From positions 1-33,565 of the forward strand of contig JAHEFH010000009.1 of assembly GCA_024640245.1 (NCBI GenBank): 33,565 nt of DNA, written 5' to 3'. The stretch comes from Paracoccaceae bacterium. Its GTDB lineage: Bacteria; Pseudomonadota; Alphaproteobacteria; Rhodobacterales; Rhodobacteraceae. The position numbers and the translations under genes are program-made. Shown here piece by piece: positions 27,586 through 33,565 of this stretch. The notes beneath the pieces are model-generated. The model was not told the origin of the DNA. It saw only the letters and a program-made list of their open reading frames with translations, and searched no databases. Positions within the stretch are counted from its first letter, which is position 1. The number at the start of each line of letters is the position of its first letter.

Positions 27586-28473
27586 ATGTTTTTTGCCCGT
27601 ACCACGCTGGCTGCTGCCGGTATTGCCCTGTCCCTTACCGGTGCCGTTTCGGCGCAAGACGCCCCCAAAACGGATGCGCCCGCAGCAGATGCTTCAGCCA
27701 GAATTGTCGCCACACCGAATACCGTGGTCGCCGACGTAAACGGCGACCAGATTACGGTTGGTCACATCGTTTCGCTGGCCGCACGCTTGCCGGAGCAATA
27801 CCAGACGCTGGCTGACGACGTGCTTTTCAACGGCATTCTGGAACAACTGATCCAGCAGTCACTTCTGGCGCAACGCGTCGACAGCGACACGAACGCAATG
27901 AAATTCGCCATCGAAAACGAACGCCGTGCGCTGCTGGCGACCGAGGCCGTCAACCGTATCGGCGGCGCCGCCGTCACCGAGGAAGCGGTTCAAAAAGCCT
28001 ATGCCGACCGCTATACGAGCGGCGAGACAGCGCAGGACTTCTTCGCCAGCCACATTTTGGTTGCGACCGAAGAAGAGGCGAAAGCCGTTGTAGCAGAACT
28101 GGAAGGTGGCGCTGACTTTGCGGAACTGGCCAAGACGAAGTCCATCGGCCCGTCGAATGTTCAGGGCGGCGAGCTTGGCTGGATCGAGCCCGGCCAGACG
28201 GTTGCACCGTTCGAGGCGGCAGCGCTTGCGCTGAAGCCCGGCGAACTGTCGCCGCCCACGGAAACCCAATTCGGCTGGCATGTGATCAAGCTGAAGGAGT
28301 TGCGTGACCACCAGCCGCCGAAACTGGAAGATGTTCGCGCGGAAATCGAAGGCGAACTGAGCGACCTTGCCATCGAGGAAGCCATCGGCATTCTGGACGA
28401 GGGCGCCGAGATCAAGCGAATGAACGAAAATATCGATCCATCGGTCGTCAGAAAAACGACCTTGCTGGACTAG
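27586..28473 (+). CDS. Periplasmic peptidyl-prolyl cis-trans isomerase, parvulin type
   Basis: 295 aa from the ATG at 27586, which has GGAGG five nt upstream; an open frame extending back to 27472 is not used. The signal peptide is MFFARTT plus hydrophobic core, with cleavage after VSA (residue 23). A SurA-N-like helical region follows (VVADVNGDQITVGHIVSLAARLPEQ, EQLIQQSLLAQRV). The parvulin domain is at about 150-245: FFASHILVATEEEAKAVVAELEGGADFAELAKTKS, GELGWIEPGQTVAPFEAAALALKPGELS, TQFGWHVIKL. It would fold exported proteins in the periplasm. The position divergent from secA fits an export-related role. Confidence 0.92.
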   Translation: MFFARTTLAAAGIALSLTGAVSAQDAPKTDAPAADASARIVATPNTVVADVNGDQITVGHIVSLAARLPEQYQTLADDVLFNGILEQLIQQSLLAQRVDSDTNAMKFAIENERRALLATEAVNRIGGAAVTEEAVQKAYADRYTSGETAQDFFASHILVATEEEAKAVVAELEGGADFAELAKTKSIGPSNVQGGELGWIEPGQTVAPFEAAALALKPGELSPPTETQFGWHVIKLKELRDHQPPKLEDVRAEIEGELSDLAIEEAIGILDEGAEIKRMNENIDPSVVRKTTLLD

Positions 28474-28491
28474 ATCGCGGGAAGAGCGGAT

Positions 28492-29823
28492 ATGAAATCG
28501 GAACACGACAAGATCAAACGGCTTCGGAAGAAGGTCAAGAAACTGAAGCGCAAGCTGGCGGAGGCAGTTAAACCCGCCAGCGGGCCTGCCGTGTCTCCTC
28601 TGGCGCCCAAGGACGGTTTTCCGAAACTGCCCACGATCGCCGGTGTCCGGTTTTGCGCCGCTTCCGCGGGCGTGAAATACGCCAACCGCAAGGATGTCAT
28701 GCTGGCCGAGGCATCGGCCGGTAGCACGGTCGCGGGCGTGTTCACGCGCTCGTCCACCCGTGCCGCGCCGGTTCTGGACTGTCAGGCAAAACTGGCGCGC
28801 CTGAAAGGACCCGCAACCGGCAAGGTCGGTATCGTGGTGAATTCCGGAAATGCGAATGCCTTTACCGGCAAGGCCGGGCTGAAATCCGTTGCTGCCGTGA
28901 CCGCCGCCGCCGCCGATGTTCTGGGTACTTCGCCTGATTTGGTATTTTCCGCCTCGACCGGCGTAATCGGGCAGCCGCTGCCGCATGACCGGATCATCAC
29001 CAGACTGCAGACGATGGTTCAGGACCTGTCCGCCGACAAGGTGGACGAGGCGGCGCGTGCAATCATGACGACCGACACTTTTCCCAAAGGCGCATCCGCG
29101 ACCTGCGAGATTGGCGGCAAGAAAGTCAAGATCGCCGGGTTCGCCAAGGGCTCCGGCATGATCGCACCCGACATGGCGACGATGCTGGTTTACATCTTCA
29201 CCGACGCGGCCATTGACCAGCCGGTCCTGCAAGAGGTTCTGAGCGACCTGACCGGCCCGACTTTCAATGCGATCACCGTGGACGGCGACACCTCCACTTC
29301 CGACGCACTGTTGCTGGTCGCTACCGGCAAGGCGGGAAATCCGCCGATCACGTCGGTCGATGCGGCCGGACCGTTCCGCGACGCCCTGCACAAGGTCATG
29401 CTGGAACTCGCGCATTTGGTCATCCGCGACGGCGAAGGCGCGACAAAGTTCATCGAGGTTGCCGTCACCGGCGCGGAATCCGATGCCGCCGCCCATACCG
29501 TCGGGCTGGCGATCGCCAACTCGCCGCTGGTCAAGACCGCCTTTGCCGGTGAGGATCCGAACTGGGGCCGCATCGTCATGGCGGTGGGCAAATCCGGCGA
29601 GTTCGCGGACCGTGACAGCCTGACCATCCACTTCGGCGATATTCTGGTGGCGGAAAAAGGCTGGGTTTCGCCTGATTACCACGAGGAGCTGGGTGCGAAC
29701 TACATGAAGAACGCAGACCTGAAAGTCAGTGTCGATCTGGGCGTCGGCGAAGGCTCGGCGACGGTCTGGACGTGTGACCTGACGCATCAGTACATCACGA
29801 TCAACGCCGACTACCGCTCGTGA
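28492..29823 (+). CDS. argJ: Arginine biosynthesis bifunctional protein ArgJ
   Basis: 443 aa. ArgJ transfers the acetyl group from N-acetylornithine to glutamate and, in bifunctional forms, also acetylates glutamate with acetyl-CoA. It is made as a proenzyme that cleaves itself before a Thr. The autocleavage motif KGSGMIAPDMATML is at 219-232, with T230 the likely nucleophile. SGNANAFTG, TTDTFPKGA and FAGEDPNWGRIVMAVGKSGE are further signatures. The first 33 residues are a Lys/Arg-rich extension (KSEHDKIKRLRKKVKKLKRK) before the usual start VSPLAPKDGF; a GTG at 28591 would remove it but has no Shine-Dalgarno. It follows the parvulin gene by 18 bp and overlaps mutT (GTGA). Confidence 0.95.
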   Translation: MKSEHDKIKRLRKKVKKLKRKLAEAVKPASGPAVSPLAPKDGFPKLPTIAGVRFCAASAGVKYANRKDVMLAEASAGSTVAGVFTRSSTRAAPVLDCQAKLARLKGPATGKVGIVVNSGNANAFTGKAGLKSVAAVTAAAADVLGTSPDLVFSASTGVIGQPLPHDRIITRLQTMVQDLSADKVDEAARAIMTTDTFPKGASATCEIGGKKVKIAGFAKGSGMIAPDMATMLVYIFTDAAIDQPVLQEVLSDLTGPTFNAITVDGDTSTSDALLLVATGKAGNPPITSVDAAGPFRDALHKVMLELAHLVIRDGEGATKFIEVAVTGAESDAAAHTVGLAIANSPLVKTAFAGEDPNWGRIVMAVGKSGEFADRDSLTIHFGDILVAEKGWVSPDYHEELGANYMKNADLKVSVDLGVGEGSATVWTCDLTHQYITINADYRS

Positions 29824-30218
29824 AAACAGTTCTGGTATCGGCGGTCGCCCTGATCGATCCTGACGGGCGTATCCTGCTGGCGCAACGCCCCGAGGGCAAG
29901 TCGATGGCGGGCCTGTGGGAGTTTCCGGGCGGCAAGGTTGAGGCTGGCGAAACCCCCGAGGCCGCGCTGATCCGCGAACTGCACGAGGAACTGGGCATCG
30001 AGACATGGGCCAGCTGCCTCGCGCCCCTGACCTTCGCCAGCCATTCCTACGAGGATTTCCACCTGATCATGCCGCTGTTCGCCTGCCGCAAGTGGCAGGG
30101 CATCGTCACGCCTCTGGAAGGCCAGCGTCTGGCGTGGGTGCGGTCCGCAAACCTGACCGACTATGAGATGCCGCCGGCGGATAAGCCGCTGGTGGCGATT
30201 TTGCGGGACTGGGTGTAG
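29820..30218 (+). CDS. mutT: MutT-like 8-oxo-dGTP diphosphatase (Nudix)
   Basis: 132 aa, GTG start overlapping the argJ TGA (GTGA). The N-terminal strand is MKTVLVSAVALIDPDGRILLAQRPEGKSMAGLWEFPGG, as in MutT. The Nudix box is complete at residues 38-60: Gly38, Glu44, Arg52, Glu53, Glu56, Glu57, Gly59 in the G-x5-E-x7-R-E-U-x-E-E-x-G-U order. It hydrolyses oxidised dGTP or a related nucleoside diphosphate derivative to the monophosphate. The substrate preference cannot be settled from sequence. It is the last gene of the parvulin-argJ-mutT run. Confidence 0.92.
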   Translation: MKTVLVSAVALIDPDGRILLAQRPEGKSMAGLWEFPGGKVEAGETPEAALIRELHEELGIETWASCLAPLTFASHSYEDFHLIMPLFACRKWQGIVTPLEGQRLAWVRSANLTDYEMPPADKPLVAILRDWV

Positions 30219-30281
30219 GGGCGGAGACGAAGTTACCTAATCCGCCGCGTTCCAATGTATGGATTTGGCTTGTAGTATCGA

Positions 30282-30304
30282 TCCGCTCAGCGGACTGTTC
30301 AGTC
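30282..30304 (+). terminator. Adjoining dyads between mutT and the convergent channel gene
   Basis: TCCGCTCAGCGGA (30282-30294) and GACTGTTCAGTC (30293-30304) are two overlapping short palindromes; the second is followed by TTTC on the plus strand. Either could form a weak 3'-end hairpin for mutT. A further weak stem, GGCGGA / TCCGCC, lies at 30220-30246. None has a long T tract. Confidence 0.3.
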
Positions 30305-30349
30305 TTTCGGAGGTCGCCGGACGGAATCGGACCGCGCTTGCCATCCAGG

Positions 30350-31168
30350 CTACCGCCGCTCCTTTGGGCTGTGTAGCTCCGAACGCAATTCGTTGAGCTC
30401 CGAGCGAAGCGCACGAACTTCGCTCAGCACATGTCCGGTCTCGTTTATCATCGTCTCGCGCTCAGTGTGGGCCTCGTCCAGATGCTGGCTCTGCATTCCG
30501 TCGACGATCACCCCTATGAACAGGTTGAGCATCGCGAATGTGCTCACAATAATGAACGGAACAAAAAACGCCCAGGCGTAGGGATACTCTTCCATGACCG
30601 GTCGAACGATCCCCATAGACCAGCTTTCGAGAGTCATGATCTGAAACAGCGAGTAGGCCGATGCCCCGATCGTGCCGAACCAATCCGGAAATTGCGTCGC
30701 GAAAAGCTTTGTCGCCATGACCGCGAAGACATAGAAAATCAGCCCCAGCAGCAGGGCGATCGACCCCATGCCGGGCAGAGCGTTCATCAGCCCCGTTACG
30801 ACGCGCCGCATGGAGGGGACCACGCTGACAAGGCGCAGAACCCGAAGGATGCGGAATGCACGGAGAATCGAGAGGTTCCCAGTGGTCGGCAGGAGTGCGA
30901 TGCCAACCACGGCCAGGTCGAATACCCGCCAGGGATCACGGAAAAAGGCGAGCCGCCGGACGTAGAAACGGAGCAAAAGTTCCAGCACGAAAATGGCAAG
31001 GATTGTCCGGTCAAGGATGATCAGCAGGGGACCCGCTGCGGACATCGCGGTCTCGCTCGTCTCGAGGCCGAGCGTGATCGCGTTGACGATAATAAGCGCG
31101 ATGATCGCGCGCTCGAACAGGCGGGAGTCGACAAGCGAGCGAAGGCGGTTGCGCAGAAGTGTGGGCAT
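30350..31168 (-). CDS. Bacterial voltage-gated sodium channel (BacNav/NaChBac family)
   Basis: 272 aa from the ATG at 31168; a longer in-frame reading to 31267 adds a basic, non-conserved stretch. One 6-TM subunit; the family assembles as a tetramer in the inner membrane. S4 has Arg at every third position (R103, R106, R109, R112), followed by LVSVVPSMRRVV. The selectivity filter MTLESWSMGIVRP (residues 178-190) has the same TLESWS core as NavAb and NaChBac, with Glu181 as the ring carboxylate. S6 is AFFVPFIIVSTFAMLNLFIGVIVDGMQ. The C-terminus (HTERETMINETGHVLSE then RALRSELNELRSEL) is a coiled coil, as in BacNav. It conducts Na+ on depolarisation; its role in the cell (motility, pH response) is inference. 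Confidence 0.93.
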   Translation of the reverse strand: MPTLLRNRLRSLVDSRLFERAIIALIIVNAITLGLETSETAMSAAGPLLIILDRTILAIFVLELLLRFYVRRLAFFRDPWRVFDLAVVGIALLPTTGNLSILRAFRILRVLRLVSVVPSMRRVVTGLMNALPGMGSIALLLGLIFYVFAVMATKLFATQFPDWFGTIGASAYSLFQIMTLESWSMGIVRPVMEEYPYAWAFFVPFIIVSTFAMLNLFIGVIVDGMQSQHLDEAHTERETMINETGHVLSEVRALRSELNELRSELHSPKERR

Positions 31169-31623
31169 GGCAATAATTGATCCTTGGTCGGGTCTCGAAC
31201 GATCTGAAATATCTTTGTAGGGTTTCCGTCGGCGCCGATGGATGGCCTGCCCGACCGGCACTGTCAAGAGCGAAGGATTCGGTCCGGCAGGTCATCGCTC
31301 GGATTGGATGCGCCGCCGCCAGCATGTCCGTTTGTATCACAGCAATCGTCGGAAAGGCGGTCGATCTGAAAACCTGTTTGAGGGGGTTCGAAGACCTCGT
31401 TTCAACGCACCTGACGGAAGTCCTTGATGCTGCCGATACCTGGAAAAACGCACGTCTGGCCAGTAAAGGCTTTTCTTTCGACAGCTGTGTCGAGGCCCAT
31501 CGTTCGCTGGAGTAAAACACGGCTGAACAAAGATATTGGTCACCTGGTAATCCGCGATTCTGATCACCGCTTTGGACCCAGTGAGGTCATCGGAGAAATT
31601 GCTCGGCGTTCGGTTCGCACCCC
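31169..31623. other. 455-bp gap between the channel gene and hemH, no convincing gene
   Basis: The channel promoter must lie here. A TTGACA hexamer on the minus strand (31267 down to 31262) is well placed, but no good -10 follows at 16-18 bp. A plus-strand frame up to 31515 contains VDLKTCLRGFEDLVSTHLTE and continues VLDAADTWKNARL; no family was recognised and its start has no ribosome site. A weak 5-bp dyad (CGACA/TGTCG) is at 31479-31492. It could hold a decayed gene; no inverted repeats of an insertion sequence were seen. Confidence 0.5.
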
Positions 31624-32688
31624 CTAAACCGGCTCCACCCACCCCGACAACTCGCCGCGTAAAATCGCCGCCATCATCCGGATATGATCGTCGCCGTCGT
31701 TCAGGCAGGGAATATAGGTAAAATCCTGCCCGCCGGCATGCTCGAAGCTTTCCTTGATCTCTTCGTTGATCTCTTCCAGCGTTTCGACGCAGTCCGATGA
31801 AAACGCGGGCGCGATCACGGCGATGCTTTTCTTGTCGGCCTGTGCCAGCCGCGCGACCTCTTCCACCGTGTAGGGTTGCAACCACTCTTCCGGGCCGAAT
31901 TTCGACTGGAAGGTGATCTTGATTTTGTCGTCGGCCCAGCCGAGGCGCTCTTTCAGCAGGCGCGTGGTCTTCTGGCACTGGCAGTGGTACGGGTCGCCCT
32001 CTTTCAGATAGCGCACCGGAACGCCGTGGAAGCTGGTCACCAGAATGTCCGGTTCTTTGTCGAGCTTGGCGTAGGCTGCCTCGACCGATTTCGCCAATGC
32101 GTCGATATAAAGCGGGTGGTCGTAATAGGCCGGCACCGTGCGGATTGCCGGCTGCCAATTCATTTTCATCAGCGTGCGGAAGGCATGGTCATTGGCAGTC
32201 GCCGTCGTCGGTGCGGAATATTGCGGATAGAGCGGAAAGAACACGATCCGGTCGCAGCCCTTGTCTTTCAACCCGCGGATCACGCTGTCGGTCGACGGGT
32301 TGCCGTAGCGCATGCAGAAATCGACCTCGACGCGGTCGCCGTAGGCGGCCTTGATTTCCGCCGCCAGCTTTTCCGCCTGCGCGCGCGTGGTGGTCAGCAG
32401 CGGGCTCTCGTCGAGTTCATTGTTCCAGATGCCGCGATAGGCCGCGCCCGAGGATTTCGGCCGCTTGGACAGGATGATCAGTTGCAGCAGCGGCTGCCAG
32501 AGCCACGGAGAATAGTCGATGACGCGGCGGTCCGACAGGAACTCGTTCAGATAGCGGCGCATCGACCAGTAGTCGGTCGCATCCGGCGTGCCGAGATTGG
32601 AAATAATCACCCCAACTTTGCCGAAGCGGACTTTCGGATGGTCGGCTGGCGCATGGGTTGGGCGGGTCGGTTCGGAATACATGTTCAT
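31624..32688 (-). CDS. hemH: Ferrochelatase
   Basis: 354 aa. It inserts Fe2+ into protoporphyrin IX, the last step of protohaem synthesis, at the inner face of the membrane. Signatures: GVIISNLGTPDATDYWSMRRYLNEFLSD at about 26-53, the catalytic SFHGVP with His221, ITFQSKFGPEEWLQPYT at 258-274, and the acidic IAPAFSSDCVETLEEI at 292-307. Cys236 and Cys238 (YHCQCQKT), Cys300 and Cys328 are present. ATGs at 32688 and 32682 both lack a clear Shine-Dalgarno; the first is used. It lies 91 bp downstream of the methyltransferase on the same strand. Confidence 0.96.
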   Translation of the reverse strand: MNMYSEPTRPTHAPADHPKVRFGKVGVIISNLGTPDATDYWSMRRYLNEFLSDRRVIDYSPWLWQPLLQLIILSKRPKSSGAAYRGIWNNELDESPLLTTTRAQAEKLAAEIKAAYGDRVEVDFCMRYGNPSTDSVIRGLKDKGCDRIVFFPLYPQYSAPTTATANDHAFRTLMKMNWQPAIRTVPAYYDHPLYIDALAKSVEAAYAKLDKEPDILVTSFHGVPVRYLKEGDPYHCQCQKTTRLLKERLGWADDKIKITFQSKFGPEEWLQPYTVEEVARLAQADKKSIAVIAPAFSSDCVETLEEINEEIKESFEHAGGQDFTYIPCLNDGDDHIRMMAAILRGELSGWVEPV

Positions 32689-32779
32689 CTGGCTGTCATA
32701 TCCGTGCGTCGGTTCATGTCAAACATCTTTGAGGTTCGTCTCTGCGGTTCTGGGGCACTTAACGCAGGCGGCACCGAAA

Positions 32780-33565
32780 TCAAGCACCGCCTTTTTCGGG
32801 GTTTTTCTCCACGGTGCCCAGCGCCTCGGCCAGGCGTGTCTGCGCCGATCCGGGCCGCAACGGCTTTTGCTGGCCTTGCGAGGGAGCCCAGCCGGTCAGG
32901 AACGTCAGGTCAAAGGTCGCCGTGACGCGGCCCTCGTCGTCGGAGAAATGCGTTTGATAAGCCGACAGCGCACGCGCCAGCGTGTCGCGGCGCAGCGCGG
33001 TCCTGCGACGGCCTGACAGAGCATTGGTTTCGCCCATGGCGCGCAGGTCGTGCATCAGGTGAAGCGGTGTTTCATAGGAGACGTTGAATTCGAAATGATC
33101 GGCCACCGGCAGGGCGAACCCGGCCCTTTGCAGCAAGCCGCCAAGTTCCCGGATATCGCCCATCGGCGCGACGCGGGGGCTGAGGCCGCCCTCGATCTCG
33201 CTCTCGGCTTCGGCCATGGCGATGCGCAACTGGTGCAGCGTCTGGCCGCCGAAAAAAACCGCGATCATCAATCCATCCGGTTTGAGAGCGCGGCGCATCT
33301 GCACCAGTTGCCCGACAGGATCGTTGGCCCAGTGCAGCGACATGGCGTGGATGATCAGGTCGCAGGATCCCTCGGTCAGATCGAGCACCTCGTCATCCGT
33401 GATGTATCTGGCGTCCGGCCCCATGACCTGCGACCATATTTCCGGCTTCCAGCCGATCACGGCGATCTCGGTAAACGACCTGTTAACCTCTTCCAGTCTT
33501 TCTGAAACCAGCGATGCTGCTTCGGCGTGCAGGAACCACGCTTCGGCATCACGGTCAGCGGATCG
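32780..33565 (-). CDS. BioC/NDUFAF5-like SAM-dependent methyltransferase (5' end outside window)
   Basis: 261 residues are visible; the frame is open to the window edge, so a GTG at 33460 is internal rather than the start. The N-terminal part reads EAWFLHAEAASLVSERLEEV, as in BioC/NDUFAF5 homologues. Next comes CDLIIHAMSLHWANDPVGQL, then MRRALKPDGLMIAVFFGGQTLHQLR, the post-motif pattern of this group. Mitochondrial NDUFAF5 hydroxylates an Arg of a complex I subunit, while BioC methylates malonyl-ACP for biotin synthesis; which, if either, applies here cannot be decided. The SAM-binding motif I region would lie near the visible AVIGWKPEIW. Confidence 0.85.
   Translation of the reverse strand, partial: RSADRDAEAWFLHAEAASLVSERLEEVNRSFTEIAVIGWKPEIWSQVMGPDARYITDDEVLDLTEGSCDLIIHAMSLHWANDPVGQLVQMRRALKPDGLMIAVFFGGQTLHQLRIAMAEAESEIEGGLSPRVAPMGDIRELGGLLQRAGFALPVADHFEFNVSYETPLHLMHDLRAMGETNALSGRRRTALRRDTLARALSAYQTHFSDDEGRVTATFDLTFLTGWAPSQGQQKPLRPGSAQTRLAEALGTVEKNPEKGGA

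Noticed and set aside
27859-30006. 715-codon open frame on the minus strand opposite the parvulin, argJ and mutT genes
   Set aside because: It is antisense to three genes with clear family motifs, has low-complexity Arg/Gly/Asp composition typical of GC-rich shadow frames, and matches no family.
31177-31515. 112-codon plus-strand frame upstream of the channel gene as a real gene
   Set aside because: TTG start, no ribosome site, no family recognised; reported only as a possible relic.
33458-33460. GTG as start of the methyltransferase
   Set aside because: The same frame continues upstream to the window edge with family-like sequence (EAWFLHAEAASLVSERLEEV), so the gene is cut by the window and this codon is internal.

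Overview
The window is GC-rich chromosomal DNA from an alphaproteobacterium, most likely order Rhodobacterales (Roseobacter-type). The evidence is gene content and protein style: a Tim44-like protein beside mltA, a YlxR-L7Ae two-domain RNA-binding protein after nusA, a livK-G-F-H-M transporter, a secA / parvulin / argJ / mutT block, and a NavAb/NavSp-like sodium channel. This is inference from family knowledge; no database search was possible. I see no insertion sequence, CRISPR array, phage gene, tRNA or rRNA. The region looks like core chromosome with a few accessory genes.

Layout. (1) 1-1517, + strand: end of aroE, then coaE and dnaQ, all overlapping. (2) 1564-2615, - strand: secB and fxsA. 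(3) 2734-5040, + strand: Tim44-like protein, mltA and an Smr-domain protein. (4) 5024-8270, - strand: an MFS permease and the hslV-hslU protease, the latter behind a possible heat-shock promoter. (5) 8389-13752, - strand: rimP-nusA-ylxR-infB, closed by a strong intrinsic terminator. (6) 13753-14151: a 399-bp divergent control region. It holds a terminator and a 31-codon reading frame directly before rimP, an upstream foldable segment, a 20-bp palindrome and a hairpin in the livK leader. (7) 14152-20190, + strand: livKGFHM branched-chain amino-acid-type ABC transporter, then a LysR regulator. (8) 20208-21679, - strand: a MoCF/CinA-N protein coupled to a GNAT acetyltransferase. (9) 21715-24096, + strand: sfsA, map, radC. 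(10) secA on -, facing away from a parvulin PPIase - argJ - mutT run on +. (11) 30350-33565, - strand: a voltage-gated sodium channel, hemH and a BioC/NDUFAF5-like methyltransferase cut by the window end.

How the genes work together. The rimP-nusA-ylxR-infB block serves ribosome maturation, transcription elongation and translation initiation. SecB hands unfolded precursors to SecA, and this SecA keeps the C-terminal zinc motif that docks SecB. The parvulin beside secA would act on exported proteins. HslUV, Map and RadC are housekeeping. The liv genes form one complete importer.

Most notable observation: an intrinsic terminator with a UNCG-type loop and a U tract ends 15 nt before the rimP start. 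A 31-codon frame runs through it and stops exactly where rimP begins. This resembles a leader attenuator, possibly controlled by NusA, which is the next gene. Other points of interest are the sodium channel with 455 bp of unassigned DNA upstream, the Lys/Arg-rich N-terminal extension of ArgJ, and the unassigned 417 bp between radC and secA.
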